From: Actinomycetes bacterium | Lineage (GTDB): Bacteria > Actinomycetota > Actinomycetes > Mycobacteriales > Mycobacteriaceae | DNA length: 64,000 nt | Direction: 5' to 3' | Assembly: GCA_023404955.1 (NCBI GenBank) | Contig: JAEXZY010000052.1 | Location: 62,001-126,000 of the forward strand | In this document: positions 35,626 to 44,207 of the stretch, piece after piece | Layout: each line of letters starts with the position of its first letter | How positions within the stretch are numbered: position 1 is the first letter of the stretch | Translations under genes and position numbers: made by a program | Notes under the pieces: model-generated | What the model was told of the DNA's origin: nothing | What the model saw: the letters and a program-made list of their open reading frames with translations, nothing else | Databases searched by the model: none

Positions 35626-36582
35626 TCAGCTTCGGGTCGCCGGGGGCGGCGCGACCACGGCCAGCGCGTCCGGTACGGCGGTGAACGTCACTTTTTCGCG
35701 CTCCCCGATGAAATCTCCGTCGATCTGACACGCGACGGGACTGTCGCTGGTCACCGTCAGCGTGGGCAGATCGTCGTCGCGCACCAGATGCTTGGCGGTC
35801 AACCGCGGCTTCCGGGACAGCATCTGCCGCACCAGACGCAGGTTGGCCCACACGTTCATGCTGGTGGTCGCGAACACGCCCAGCCCGGTCTCGAACGTGG
35901 TGTCCGGATTCGTCCACACCGGCCGGGCGTTGGCGTAGGTCCACGGACTGGAGTTCGAGACGAACGCGAAGTGCACGCCGGTGATCGGTTCGCGGTCGGG
36001 CAGGTGCAGCGTCAGCGCCGGCTCCTCGCGTGTGCTGGCCAGCACTTCCCGGATCGCCACTCGGATGTAGCGCGCCGCCGTCACCTTCCGACCTCTGGCC
36101 CGCTGGTCCTCGACCGCAGCCACGACGGCTCCGTCGACGCCCATGCCGGCGGTGAACACCGCCCAGCGCTCGCCGCAGTCCATCAGACCGATGCGGCGCC
36201 ACCGCCGGGTGCGCCGATACTCCGACAGCAGGTCGACGAGCTGGTTGGTCGCCTCGAGGGGGTCGGGACTGATGCCCAGGGCGCGGGCGAACACGTTGGC
36301 CGAACCGCCGGGGACGACGCCGACCGCGGGACCGCGATTGGTCGGTCCGAGCTCGCCGAGAATCCCGTTGACGACCTCGTTCACCGTGCCGTCGCCGCCG
36401 TGCACGATCACCACGTCGACGCCGCTGCGGGCCGCTTGCGCCGCGATCTCGATGGCGTGTCCGCGGTGGTCGGTGTGCGCGACGGACAACGTGGTCCGGC
36501 TCTCCAGTGCGTGGGCCAGGAGGTCGCGGCCCGCCGGCGTCGTCGACGTCGCATTCGGGTTCACGATCAGCACAGCACGCAC
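35626..36582 (-). CDS. Diacylglycerol/lipid kinase family protein
   Basis: A 318-residue soluble lipid kinase of the DagK/YegS fold. It opens VRAVLIVNPNATSTT, then has the nucleotide-binding GGDGTVNEVVNGIL (about residues 61-74) and VPGGSANVFARALG, and near the end QIDGDFIGE. In mycobacteria (Rv3218) the lipid substrate is unproved. The GTG at 36582 puts NPN at residue 8 as in the family. The 268-nt gap on the whiB1 side holds the whiB1 promoter only. Confidence 0.92.
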   Translation of the reverse strand: MRAVLIVNPNATSTTPAGRDLLAHALESRTTLSVAHTDHRGHAIEIAAQAARSGVDVVIVHGGDGTVNEVVNGILGELGPTNRGPAVGVVPGGSANVFARALGISPDPLEATNQLVDLLSEYRRTRRWRRIGLMDCGERWAVFTAGMGVDGAVVAAVEDQRARGRKVTAARYIRVAIREVLASTREEPALTLHLPDREPITGVHFAFVSNSSPWTYANARPVWTNPDTTFETGLGVFATTSMNVWANLRLVRQMLSRKPRLTAKHLVRDDDLPTLTVTSDSPVACQIDGDFIGEREKVTFTAVPDALAVVAPPPATRS

Positions 36583-36663
36583 GATGGGTGAGCCTAACGG
36601 TCGCCTGTGAACGCGCTGCGCGCTGTGAGCCGTCGCCCTACCCGATGGCGGTACCGTACCTGC

Positions 36664-37107
36664 GTGACCGCACGTCGATTGCTCCTGCTCAACGGGCCGA
36701 ACCTGAACCTGCTCGGCACCCGGCAGCCCGAGGTGTACGGGTCGACCACGCTTGCCCAGATCGAGGCGAGGGTGAGCGAGGTGGCGGCCGAACTCGATCT
36801 GTCGGTGCGGGCGGTGCAGAGCAACCACGAAGGCGAACTCGTCGACGCCATCCAGGCGGCCCGTGAGGACTGCGCGGGAATCGTGATCAACCCGGCCGCC
36901 TACAGCCACACGTCGGTGGCGATCGCCGACGCGCTGCGCTCGGTCGGATTGCCGGTCGCCGAAGTGCATCTGAGCAACATTCATGCGCGGGAACCGTTTC
37001 GGCACCACTCCTATGTGTCGGCCGTTGCCGAGATGGTGGTCGCCGGCGCCGGTCCGCTCGGCTACGAAATGGCGGTCCGCTACCTGGCGGACCGGCTCGC
37101 GTCGTGA
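36664..37107 (+). CDS. aroQ: Type II 3-dehydroquinate dehydratase
   Basis: A 147-residue dodecameric-type dehydroquinase, converting 3-dehydroquinate to 3-dehydroshikimate. Motifs LLLLNGPNLNLLGTRQPEVYG (early Tyr on the mobile loop), QSNHEGELVD, INPAAYSHTSVAI and EVHLSNIHAREPFRHHSYVS are intact. The GTG at 36664 gives family length. Whether it acts in aromatic synthesis or in quinate breakdown is not shown; the main aro operon copy may be elsewhere. The stop overlaps the next gene's GTG by 4 nt. Confidence 0.95.
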   Translation: MTARRLLLLNGPNLNLLGTRQPEVYGSTTLAQIEARVSEVAAELDLSVRAVQSNHEGELVDAIQAAREDCAGIVINPAAYSHTSVAIADALRSVGLPVAEVHLSNIHAREPFRHHSYVSAVAEMVVAGAGPLGYEMAVRYLADRLAS

Positions 37108-37517
37108 CGCCGACACCGGTGCGCGTGGCCGGCGGAATAGCCGGCCTGCAGGGCGCACTCGCGTTGGTGACGGCCGTCGTGCTCGTCGTGCGGGAAGCGG
37201 CCGGGCATCACGAGGATGCGATCAGCGGCTACGGCACCGCGGTGTGGTTCACGATCATGGGGTCAGCGGTCGCGGCCGCGGGCTGGGCCCTGGTGACTGG
37301 ACGGCGATGGGGTCGCGGCATCGCGGTGTTCGCCAACCTCGTGCTGCTGGGCGTGGCGTGGTACGTGTTCAGCTCCGGCCGGCTCGGCTACGCGGTCGTC
37401 GTGGCGGTCGCGTCGATCGCGGTGCTCGCCCTGCTGTTCAGCCCGGCCGGGCTGGCCTGGTTCACTCAGGCGGATTCCGATGCGAGCGCAGACAATTCAG
37501 GCCCGGACACCCGATAG
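37104..37517 (+). CDS. Small four-helix membrane protein (Rv3217c-like)
   Basis: A 137-residue integral membrane protein with four predicted helices (about residues 9-29, 45-65, 70-90 and 95-115) and a short acidic C-terminus. There is no recognisable functional motif. It overlaps aroQ by 4 nt and its 3' end runs 52 bp into the convergent acetyltransferase gene, the same arrangement as in M. tuberculosis Rv3217c. Confidence 0.85.
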   Translation: MTPTPVRVAGGIAGLQGALALVTAVVLVVREAAGHHEDAISGYGTAVWFTIMGSAVAAAGWALVTGRRWGRGIAVFANLVLLGVAWYVFSSGRLGYAVVVAVASIAVLALLFSPAGLAWFTQADSDASADNSGPDTR

Positions 37518-37951
37518 GTGATCCACTCGCTCTGCGGGCGGCCACCCACCGCGTCGTAGAGGGCGATCGCGTTGGTGTTCCAATCGAGCACCGCCCAGGT
37601 GAGCCGGGTGTAGCCGTGGTCCACGCATTCACGGGCCAGGGTCGCCAGCAGGCGACGGGCCAGCCCCCGGCGGCGGAATGCCGGACGGACGAACAGGTCC
37701 TCGAGGTAGACACCGGCCACGCCGTCCCAGGTGGAGAAGTTGCGGAACCACAGCGCGCCGCCCGCGGCCTGCCCGTCGACCTCGGCCAACAGGCCGTAGA
37801 CCACTGAGCTCTCACCGAAAAGCGCTTCGCGCAGCTGGGTTTCGGTGACCGTGCACTCCGCCGAGGCGCGCTCGAAGGCGGCCAGTTCGTGGATCATCGC
37901 GGTCAGCTCGGTCTCGTCACCCGGGCGCACCGGTCGGATCAGCTCACTCAT
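37466..37951 (-). CDS. GNAT acetyltransferase (Rv3216-like)
   Basis: A 161-residue GNAT enzyme. The acetyl-CoA pyrophosphate loop reads VRPAFRRRGLARRLL (about residues 88-102), preceded by the strand GVYLEDLFV and followed by LDWNTNAIALYDAVGG, close to the diamine (spermidine/spermine-like) N-acetyltransferase subgroup. Its substrate is not established. It is the third gene of a minus-strand run with the phosphoglycerate-mutase-like gene and entC, overlapping entC by 8 bp. Confidence 0.9.
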   Translation of the reverse strand: MSELIRPVRPGDETELTAMIHELAAFERASAECTVTETQLREALFGESSVVYGLLAEVDGQAAGGALWFRNFSTWDGVAGVYLEDLFVRPAFRRRGLARRLLATLARECVDHGYTRLTWAVLDWNTNAIALYDAVGGRPQSEWITYRVSGPELSALASESA

Positions 37952-39044
37952 CGCTCACTCCCAACGCCGCCAGAATTGTCTTGAATTTTGTTGTGGTTTC
38001 CGCCAATTCATCGGCAGGGTCGGACTCAGCGACGATGCCGCCGCCGGAGTGCGCGACCGCGGACCGGCGATCGGCGGACAGCTGCGCGCAGCGGATCGAC
38101 ACCACCCAGCGGCCGTCACCGCGCCGATCGCACCAGCCCACCGCGCCGGCGTAGAAGCCGCGATCGCCTTCGAGTTCGGTGATCAGTTCGGTCGCCGCGG
38201 CGGTCGGGGAGCCGCCGACGGCAGGGGTCGGGTGCAGGGCGACCGCCAGGTCCAGGGCCGTCGTGGACGTCTGGCGCAGGCGGCCGGTGATCGGGGTGTA
38301 GAGGTGCCACACCGCGGCTGTCCTGGTCAGCTGCGGCTGCTCGGCGATCTGCAGGTCGGTGCACAGCGGCTCGAGGGCGTCGCGCAGCGCGTCGACCACG
38401 AGTTGGTGCTCGTGCCGGTTCTTGGCTGAATCCGCCAACGCCGCACCACTTTTCGCGTCAGCATCCGGATCGGCGAGTCGCGGTGCCGAACCGGCGAACG
38501 GTCGGCACGTGACCTGCTGGCCCCGCCGGGCCACGAGCAGTTCCGGGCTCGCGCCGATCAGCGCCGTCCCGGAGTGACCCTCGCCCGCGGCGGAGAGATC
38601 GACGAGGTATTTGGTGGCTTGCGCATCTTTGCCGGCGAGCCGGTGCAGCAGCGTCCGTGCGTCGAGTGGTCCGTCAGCGCTCACCGTCAACGCGCGCGCG
38701 AGCACCACCTTCTGCAGCGCCGTCGCGGGATCGGCGAGTCGTGCCACGGCGAGCGCGACGCGGCGCCGGTGCTCCTCGGCGTCCGGCGTGGTCGCGGTGA
38801 TGCGCGCCGGGGGGAGCTCACGTAACGGCCAGTCGGGCAGATCGGGGGTGAAGCGGACGGTCTGGGGGCGGATCAGCGCCGCCGGCTGGCTCAGATCGAA
38901 CGGCACCGCCCCGACGATGATCGGCGCGCTGTGCGACGCGAGCGCGGCCCGCGCGTCGGCGATCCGGGGAAACTCGGTGTGCACGCCGTCGGCGACCACG
39001 ACCTCGTCGGGTCCGGCGAGGACGAACGTCGGCTCACGGGTCAC
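37944..39044 (-). CDS. entC: Isochorismate synthase
   Basis: A 366-residue chorismate-binding enzyme that isomerises chorismate to isochorismate for menaquinone. The C-terminal catalytic half shows ALQKVVLARALTV, ALIGASPELLVARRGQQVTCRPFAGSAPR, LHPTPAVGGSPTAAA and FYAGAVGWCDRRGDGRWVVSIRCAQL. It matches M. tuberculosis Rv3215. The GTG at 39044 overlaps the stop of the upstream phosphatase-like gene by 4 nt, so they are coupled. Confidence 0.95.
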   Translation of the reverse strand: MTREPTFVLAGPDEVVVADGVHTEFPRIADARAALASHSAPIIVGAVPFDLSQPAALIRPQTVRFTPDLPDWPLRELPPARITATTPDAEEHRRRVALAVARLADPATALQKVVLARALTVSADGPLDARTLLHRLAGKDAQATKYLVDLSAAGEGHSGTALIGASPELLVARRGQQVTCRPFAGSAPRLADPDADAKSGAALADSAKNRHEHQLVVDALRDALEPLCTDLQIAEQPQLTRTAAVWHLYTPITGRLRQTSTTALDLAVALHPTPAVGGSPTAAATELITELEGDRGFYAGAVGWCDRRGDGRWVVSIRCAQLSADRRSAVAHSGGGIVAESDPADELAETTTKFKTILAALGVSDE

Positions 39045-39652
39045 GTCGACACGTTCGGGTCGGGGCGGCCGGTCAGATCGAGCGCGCTGAGCTGACGCAC
39101 CCCGTGCTCGAATCCGCACACTGCGATCGACACCGCCGGCATCGCGAAGCGGATGCCTTCGTAGACGGGTTGTTCGATCCAGCGGGTGATCACCGCGCGG
39201 GAGAAGTGACCGTGGCCCACGAACACCACGTCGCGCGTCTCCATGTGCTCGAGCGCCACCGCGATCGCCCGGTCGGCGCGCTTGCAGACCGCCGCTGTGG
39301 TCTCCCCTCCGGGGCAGCCGTGCGTCCACACCAACCAGTTCGGAACCGTCTTGCGGATCTCCTCGGTGGTGGTGCCCTCGTAATCGCCGTAGTCCCACTC
39401 GCTGATCAGCTCGCTGACCTCGTCGATGTGCAGGCCCGCGAGTTCTGCGGTGGTGCGGGCGCGCACCCGCGGACTGCTGATCACGTAGGGATTCTGCAGT
39501 CGCAACTGGGGGACGGTGTCGGCCGCAGCCGCGGCCTGCGCGCGCCCGTGCTCGGTGAGCTCGAGTTCCGTTCGTCCGGTGTGCTTGCCGGATTTCGACC
39601 ATTCGGTCTCGCCGTGCCGAAGCAGGATCAGCCGGTGCTGCAGAAGGGCCAC
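39041..39652 (-). CDS. gpm2: Histidine phosphatase family protein (Gpm2/Rv3214-like)
   Basis: A 203-residue member of the phosphoglycerate mutase-like histidine phosphatases. The phosphohistidine motif LILLRHGETEW lies at about residues 8-18 and the second catalytic His in VFVGHGHFSRAVI. M. tuberculosis Rv3214 is named gpm2 but behaves as an acid phosphatase, so a mutase role is doubtful. The GTG at 39652 gives exactly the length of the M. tuberculosis protein. It overlaps entC by 4 nt. Confidence 0.93.
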   Translation of the reverse strand: MALLQHRLILLRHGETEWSKSGKHTGRTELELTEHGRAQAAAAADTVPQLRLQNPYVISSPRVRARTTAELAGLHIDEVSELISEWDYGDYEGTTTEEIRKTVPNWLVWTHGCPGGETTAAVCKRADRAIAVALEHMETRDVVFVGHGHFSRAVITRWIEQPVYEGIRFAMPAVSIAVCGFEHGVRQLSALDLTGRPDPNVST

Positions 39653-39735
39653 AGTGTTCGATTCTGCCGCACGGTCCGATTTCCGCCGCACGAGCCGCAC
39701 CACCGAGCGGCGCGGTCGGGGCAGGCCGTGCCAAG

Positions 39736-40539
39736 ATGGGTGCTGTGACGCGGGTATTGGCGGTCGCCAATCAAAAGGGTGGGGTCGCCAAGACGACGAC
39801 GGTGGCGTCGCTGGGCGCGGCGATGGTCGAGATGGGCAAGCGGGTGCTGCTCGTCGACCTCGATCCGCAGGGCTGTCTGACGTTCTCGCTGGGCCAGGAT
39901 CCGGACAAGCTCGCCGTCTCGGTGCACGAAGTCCTGCTCGGCGACGTCGAGCCAGACGCCGCGCTGGTGGACACGGCAGAGGGGATGACCCTGCTGCCGG
40001 CGAACATCGACCTCGCCGGCGCGGAGGCCATGCTGCTGATGCGGGCCGGCCGTGAGTACGCCCTGAAGCGGGCGCTGGCCAAGCTGTCGGACCGCTTCGA
40101 CGTGGTCATCATCGACTGCCCGCCGTCGCTGGGCGTGTTGACGCTGAACGGTCTCACCGCCGCCGACGAGGTCGTCGTACCCCTGCAGTGCGAGACGCTG
40201 GCGCACCGGGGCGTGGGTCAATTCCTGCGCACCATCAACGATGTCCAGCAGATCACCAACGCCGATCTGAAGCTGCTCGGTGCGCTGCCCACGCTCTATG
40301 ACTCGCGCACCACGCACAGTCGTGACGTGCTGTTCGACGTCGCCGACCGGTACGGGTTGCCCGTGCTCTCGCCGCCGATTCCGCGCACCGTGCGGTTCGC
40401 CGAGGCCAGCGCCTCAGGGTCCTCGGTGCTGACGGGCCGCAAGAACAAGGGTGCGGTCGCCTACCGGGAGTTCGCCGAGTCGCTGCTCAAGCACTGGAAG
40501 AACGGCAAGTCGCTCGCCACGTTCACGCCGGAGCTCTAA
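39736..40539 (+). CDS. ParA/Soj-family ATPase (Rv3213c-like)
   Basis: A 267-residue P-loop ATPase with the deviant Walker A NQKGGVAKTTT (about residues 12-22), Walker A' VLLVDLDPQG and VVIIDCPPSLG. No parB-like gene is next to it, so it is an orphan ParA relative rather than the chromosome-segregation pair. The ATG at 39736 is kept; GTG three codons later is possible. The 3' end overlaps the convergent gene by 4 bp. Confidence 0.93.
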   Translation: MGAVTRVLAVANQKGGVAKTTTVASLGAAMVEMGKRVLLVDLDPQGCLTFSLGQDPDKLAVSVHEVLLGDVEPDAALVDTAEGMTLLPANIDLAGAEAMLLMRAGREYALKRALAKLSDRFDVVIIDCPPSLGVLTLNGLTAADEVVVPLQCETLAHRGVGQFLRTINDVQQITNADLKLLGALPTLYDSRTTHSRDVLFDVADRYGLPVLSPPIPRTVRFAEASASGSSVLTGRKNKGAVAYREFAESLLKHWKNGKSLATFTPEL

Positions 40540-41750
40540 CCCGACAGGGCGACGACCTCCGCGCCCCGCTGCTCCACCAGCATCGACCCCGCTACCGCCG
40601 GCACCACCGGCCCACTCACCGGCGGCCGCTGCAGCCCGATGTGGCGCTCGCCGGCGCCGCTCACCGGATCGAACACGTCGTAGCCGGTGGTGACCGGAAC
40701 CAGCAGGCGGCCCGCCATGACGGTCGCCGGCCCCACGGGTTTGTTCGGGCCGGCTGCAGCGACGGTGTAGCGATAGCGAAACCCGTTGGCGGAGAACACC
40801 ATCACCGCGTCGCCTGTCCACCACGTCACCACGTCCCCGGCGCGGGAGACCGTCGCGTCCGCAGACGGTGCACCGGCCACCACGGTGCTGTCGATGGTCG
40901 CGCCGGTTTCGTCGACGACGTCCAGCCGGGGCTTGGGGGTGGGCACATAGAGCGCGGTCGTGGTATCCGACACTGCAACCACGCGCGCGCCGGCGCCGTC
41001 GGCGACCCCCTTCTGCGGCACATATTTGAGTTCCGGGGTGTCCTCTTCGTCGGACGGACGCAGCAGGGTCAGTCGCACGTCTTTCTGATCGGGGCACGCT
41101 TCGAGCACCGAGACCGCCGATGAACTCGCCGCGGCCGACGTGAAGCGGCACTGCGAGGACGCCGGCTTGCCGGGGTTCAGCGGCGCGTCGAGCGCGCCGT
41201 AGCTGAGCATCCGCACCAGGTCAGAACGCCACATCTCCAGCCGGGTGTCGCCGGCGGACAACACGGTGGTGCCGTCGCCCGACAGCGTGACCTGTTTGTC
41301 GGCGTAGCTGGTCCGGGAGGGGCCACGCATGCCGGTGCGGGCGTCCACAGCACTGACCTGCCCGCATCCCCGCACGTCGGGATAGACGGCCACCGCGTAG
41401 TTGTAGACCGAGGTGACCCCGCACAGATCGAGGTCGCGGGCATAGCTCCACCGGGTCTCGCCGGTGGCCGGGTCGCGGCCGGCCATGGTGCGGCCGTCGC
41501 CGGTGACCACGGCGCCGGCGACGACAAGCGGTTGGCTGGTCCGAGCGCTGGGCGCCGTCCACACCTGCCGCAGTTTCGCAGGCACGGCGGTGGCGGGGGT
41601 GAGGGTGGGCAGCGGGGCCGCGGCAGGCGTGCTGTCCGTGGCCCGGGCGTCACTGGTCCACCAGATGATCGCTGCGACGAGCGCGACGACGACGGCGATC
41701 GTCACCGCCGCCACCACATCTGCTCGGGTGCGGCGCTCGGGTCTGACCAT
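40536..41750 (-). CDS. Membrane-anchored beta-propeller-like protein (Rv3212-like)
   Basis: A 404-residue protein with a short cytoplasmic N-terminus, one membrane segment (about residues 12-32) and a Thr/Pro-rich stem, then an extracytoplasmic domain of repeated strands with PQQ-propeller-like turns (TMAGRDPATGETRWSYARD). Four or more cysteines in the ectodomain (for example CGVTS, RGCGQV, SQCRF, EACPD) could form disulfides. Function is unknown; the equivalent in M. tuberculosis is Rv3212. Six nucleotides separate it from the rhlE gene upstream. Confidence 0.88.
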   Translation of the reverse strand: MVRPERRTRADVVAAVTIAVVVALVAAIIWWTSDARATDSTPAAAPLPTLTPATAVPAKLRQVWTAPSARTSQPLVVAGAVVTGDGRTMAGRDPATGETRWSYARDLDLCGVTSVYNYAVAVYPDVRGCGQVSAVDARTGMRGPSRTSYADKQVTLSGDGTTVLSAGDTRLEMWRSDLVRMLSYGALDAPLNPGKPASSQCRFTSAAASSSAVSVLEACPDQKDVRLTLLRPSDEEDTPELKYVPQKGVADGAGARVVAVSDTTTALYVPTPKPRLDVVDETGATIDSTVVAGAPSADATVSRAGDVVTWWTGDAVMVFSANGFRYRYTVAAAGPNKPVGPATVMAGRLLVPVTTGYDVFDPVSGAGERHIGLQRPPVSGPVVPAVAGSMLVEQRGAEVVALSG

Positions 41751-41756
41751 GTGGCG

Positions 41757-43226
41757 CTAGTTGGCGGCCGCGGCCTTGTTCGGCCGGCGCCGACGGCGGC
41801 GCCGCGGAGCCCTGGTGCCCTCGGCCGAGTCGGCCGGCTGCGCCTCGCCCTCGGTGGCCTGCTCAGCCGTCTCGGGATGGGCCCCGACCGGCTGGCCGCC
41901 GCGGGTGCGACGCCGGCTGCGGTTGCTGGCCGGTCGTTCGGTGCGCTCGCGGGGTTCACGCTTGGGCTTGTCGGTGCTACGGCTGGGCTTGCCGATCGAG
42001 CCGCCGGCGTCGGTCGGGATGTTCAGCTCCTCGTAGAGGTGCGGCGAGCTCGAGTACGTCTCGGCGGGATCGGGAGTCTCCAGCCCGAGCGCCTTGTCGA
42101 TCATCGCCCAGCGGGGCAGTTCGTCCCAGTCGACCAGGGTCACCGCGATACCGGTCTTGCCGGCGCGACCGGTACGGCCGATGCGGTGCACGTAGGACTG
42201 CTCGTCCTCGGGGATCTGGAAGTTGATGACGTGGGTGATGTCGTCGATGTCGATACCGCGCGCGGCGACGTCGGTGGCGACGAGGACGTCGACGTCACCG
42301 GTGCGGAACGCCTTGAGCGCCTTCTCGCGGGCACCCTGTCCCAGGTCACCGTGCACGGCGCCGACCTTGAAGCCGCGCTCGGCGAGTTCGTCGGCCACCT
42401 TCTGGGCGGTGCGCTTGGTGCGGGTGAAGATCATCGTCGCGCCCCGGCCCTCGGCCTGCAGGATGCGGCTGACCATCTCCACCTTGTCCAGCGCGTGCGC
42501 GCGGTAGGCGAACTGCTGGGTGGTGTCGTGGGTGGCCGCCGAGTGCGGGGCCTCGGCGCGGATGTGCGTCGGCTGCGTCATGAAGGTGCGGGCGAGCGTG
42601 ATGATCGGGTCCGGCATCGTGGCGGAGAACAGCATCGCCTGACGCTGCGCGGGGATCTGCTTGAGGATGCGTTCGATGTCGGGCAGGAAGCCGAGGTCGA
42701 GCATCTCGTCGGCCTCGTCGAGCACCAGCGTGGACAGCCCGCCGAGCTGCAGGTGACCCTGCTGGGCGAGGTCGAGGAGCCGGCCCGGGGTGCCGACGAC
42801 GACGTCGACGCCCTTCTGCAGCGCCTCGATCTGCGGCTCGTAGGGGCGGCCGCCGTAGATCGCGGTGACGGTCAGCTTGCGTGACTCGTCCGCCCGCAGG
42901 TACTTGGAGGCCCCGACCAGGTCTTCGTAGACCTGGATGCACAGCTCACGGGTGGGCACGACGACCAGGGCGCGGGGGATGCCGGTCAGCGGCCGCTCGG
43001 TGTCGGTGGTGATCCGGTGCAGCAGCGGAACGCCGAAGGCGAACGTCTTGCCCATGCCGGTGCGGGCCTGGCCGATCAGATCGTCGCCGGCCAGCGCCAG
43101 CGGAAGCGTCAGCTCCTGGATCGCGAAGGCGTGTTCGATGCCGTTCTCGGCGAGGGCGCGCACGATCTCGTCGCGCACCCCCAGCTCGGCGAACGTCGGA
43201 GTGGGATGCGGGGTAACGGGCGTCAT
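41757..43226 (-). CDS. rhlE: DEAD-box RNA helicase RhlE
   Basis: A 489-residue DEAD-box helicase. Q motif and Walker A ARTGMGKTFAFGVPLL, DEAD motif LVLDEADEML, SAT in MLFSATMPDP, and HRIGRTGRAGKTG. The last 100 residues are an Arg/Lys/Pro-rich RNA-binding extension ending RRRRRPNKAAAAN. It corresponds to M. tuberculosis Rv3211. There is no strong ribosome site before the ATG. The leader on the minus strand holds a long imperfect stem at 43240-43291. Confidence 0.96.
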   Translation of the reverse strand: MTPVTPHPTPTFAELGVRDEIVRALAENGIEHAFAIQELTLPLALAGDDLIGQARTGMGKTFAFGVPLLHRITTDTERPLTGIPRALVVVPTRELCIQVYEDLVGASKYLRADESRKLTVTAIYGGRPYEPQIEALQKGVDVVVGTPGRLLDLAQQGHLQLGGLSTLVLDEADEMLDLGFLPDIERILKQIPAQRQAMLFSATMPDPIITLARTFMTQPTHIRAEAPHSAATHDTTQQFAYRAHALDKVEMVSRILQAEGRGATMIFTRTKRTAQKVADELAERGFKVGAVHGDLGQGAREKALKAFRTGDVDVLVATDVAARGIDIDDITHVINFQIPEDEQSYVHRIGRTGRAGKTGIAVTLVDWDELPRWAMIDKALGLETPDPAETYSSSPHLYEELNIPTDAGGSIGKPSRSTDKPKREPRERTERPASNRSRRRTRGGQPVGAHPETAEQATEGEAQPADSAEGTRAPRRRRRRRPNKAAAAN

Positions 43227-43239
43227 AGAAGGAGAGACC

Positions 43240-43291
43240 TTTCACTTGTCATCTCATGCGTTTCCACGCGCGCACGAGTTGAGAAGTGAAA
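43240..43291. promoter_or_regulatory. Inverted repeat in the rhlE upstream region
   Basis: TTTCACTT (43240-43247) and AAGTGAAA (43284-43291) are perfect 8-bp arms with partial inner pairing (CTCA/TGAG). It begins 13 nt upstream of the rhlE ATG, and may fold in the rhlE leader. Purpose unproved. Confidence 0.4.
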
Positions 43292-43490
43292 TTCGCTGCG
43301 GCCCGGCATTTGTCGGGGCGGGCCTGCGGTAACTCGGACTGTGCACGCACATTGCCACGGTGCCTGCGGCGTGTCACACGCCAGCCCTGACCTGGATCGA
43401 TCGGTCGGCCGATCCGCCGACACCGGGTTCCATGCTAGCTGGTCGGCCGGTGCTCAGTCACATTCCACGCTCCGGTCTACAGTTGCAGCC

Positions 43491-44201
43491 ATGACTTCCA
43501 CGCCGCCGGCGGCCTCTGCATCTGCTCCCGCAGCGCAGCCGGGTGCCGCTGCCGCGGCGCTTCCGGTCGACCATCCCGGCGTCGTCGAGCTATTCGCTCT
43601 GCTGGCATACGGCGAGGTCGCGGCGTTCTACCGGCTGACCGAGGAAGCGCGGATGGCGCCCAACCTGCGGGGCCGGATCAACATGGCCAGCATGGCGGCC
43701 GCGGAGATGAACCACTACGAGGTGCTCCGCGACGAGTTGGAGCGTCGCGGGGTCGACGTCGTGCCGGCGATGACGCGCTACGCCTCCGCGCTGGAGAACT
43801 ATCACCGCCTGACCACCCCGAGCACCTGGCTCGAGGCGCTGGTCAAGACCTATGTCGGCGACGCGCTGGCGGCCGACTTCTACTTGGAGATCGCGGACGC
43901 GATGCCCGGCGCGGTCGCCGACGTCATCCGGTCCGTGCTGTCGGAGACCGGCCACTCGCAGTTCGTGGTGGCCGAGGTGCGGGCGGCCGTGACGGCCAGC
44001 GACCGGCAACGCCACCGGCTCGCGCTGTGGTCGCGGCGCCTCCTCGGAGAGGCGATCACCCAGGCTCAGTTCGTGCTGGCCGATCACGACGAGCTCGTCG
44101 ACCTGGTGATGTCGGCCGGCGGGCTCTCGCAGATCACCGAGTTCTTCGACCGGCTGCAGCAGACGCACAGCACCCGGATGCAGGAGCTCGGCCTGGCCTG
44201 A
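43491..44201 (+). CDS. Ferritin-like MiaE_2-type protein (Rv3210c-like)
   Basis: A 236-residue protein with a disordered Ala/Pro-rich start (residues 1-27) and a four-helix ferritin-like domain. Candidate di-metal ligands are Glu in GEVAAFYR, EMNHYE, and ETGHSQF. This spacing fits the MiaE-like ferritin superfamily (tRNA hydroxylase relatives). Function in mycobacteria is unknown. The ATG at 43491 is the first reasonable start after the divergent rhlE leader. It ends 6 bp from the convergent MmpS-like gene. Confidence 0.85.
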   Translation: MTSTPPAASASAPAAQPGAAAAALPVDHPGVVELFALLAYGEVAAFYRLTEEARMAPNLRGRINMASMAAAEMNHYEVLRDELERRGVDVVPAMTRYASALENYHRLTTPSTWLEALVKTYVGDALAADFYLEIADAMPGAVADVIRSVLSETGHSQFVVAEVRAAVTASDRQRHRLALWSRRLLGEAITQAQFVLADHDELVDLVMSAGGLSQITEFFDRLQQTHSTRMQELGLA

Positions 44202-44207
44202 CGCAGG

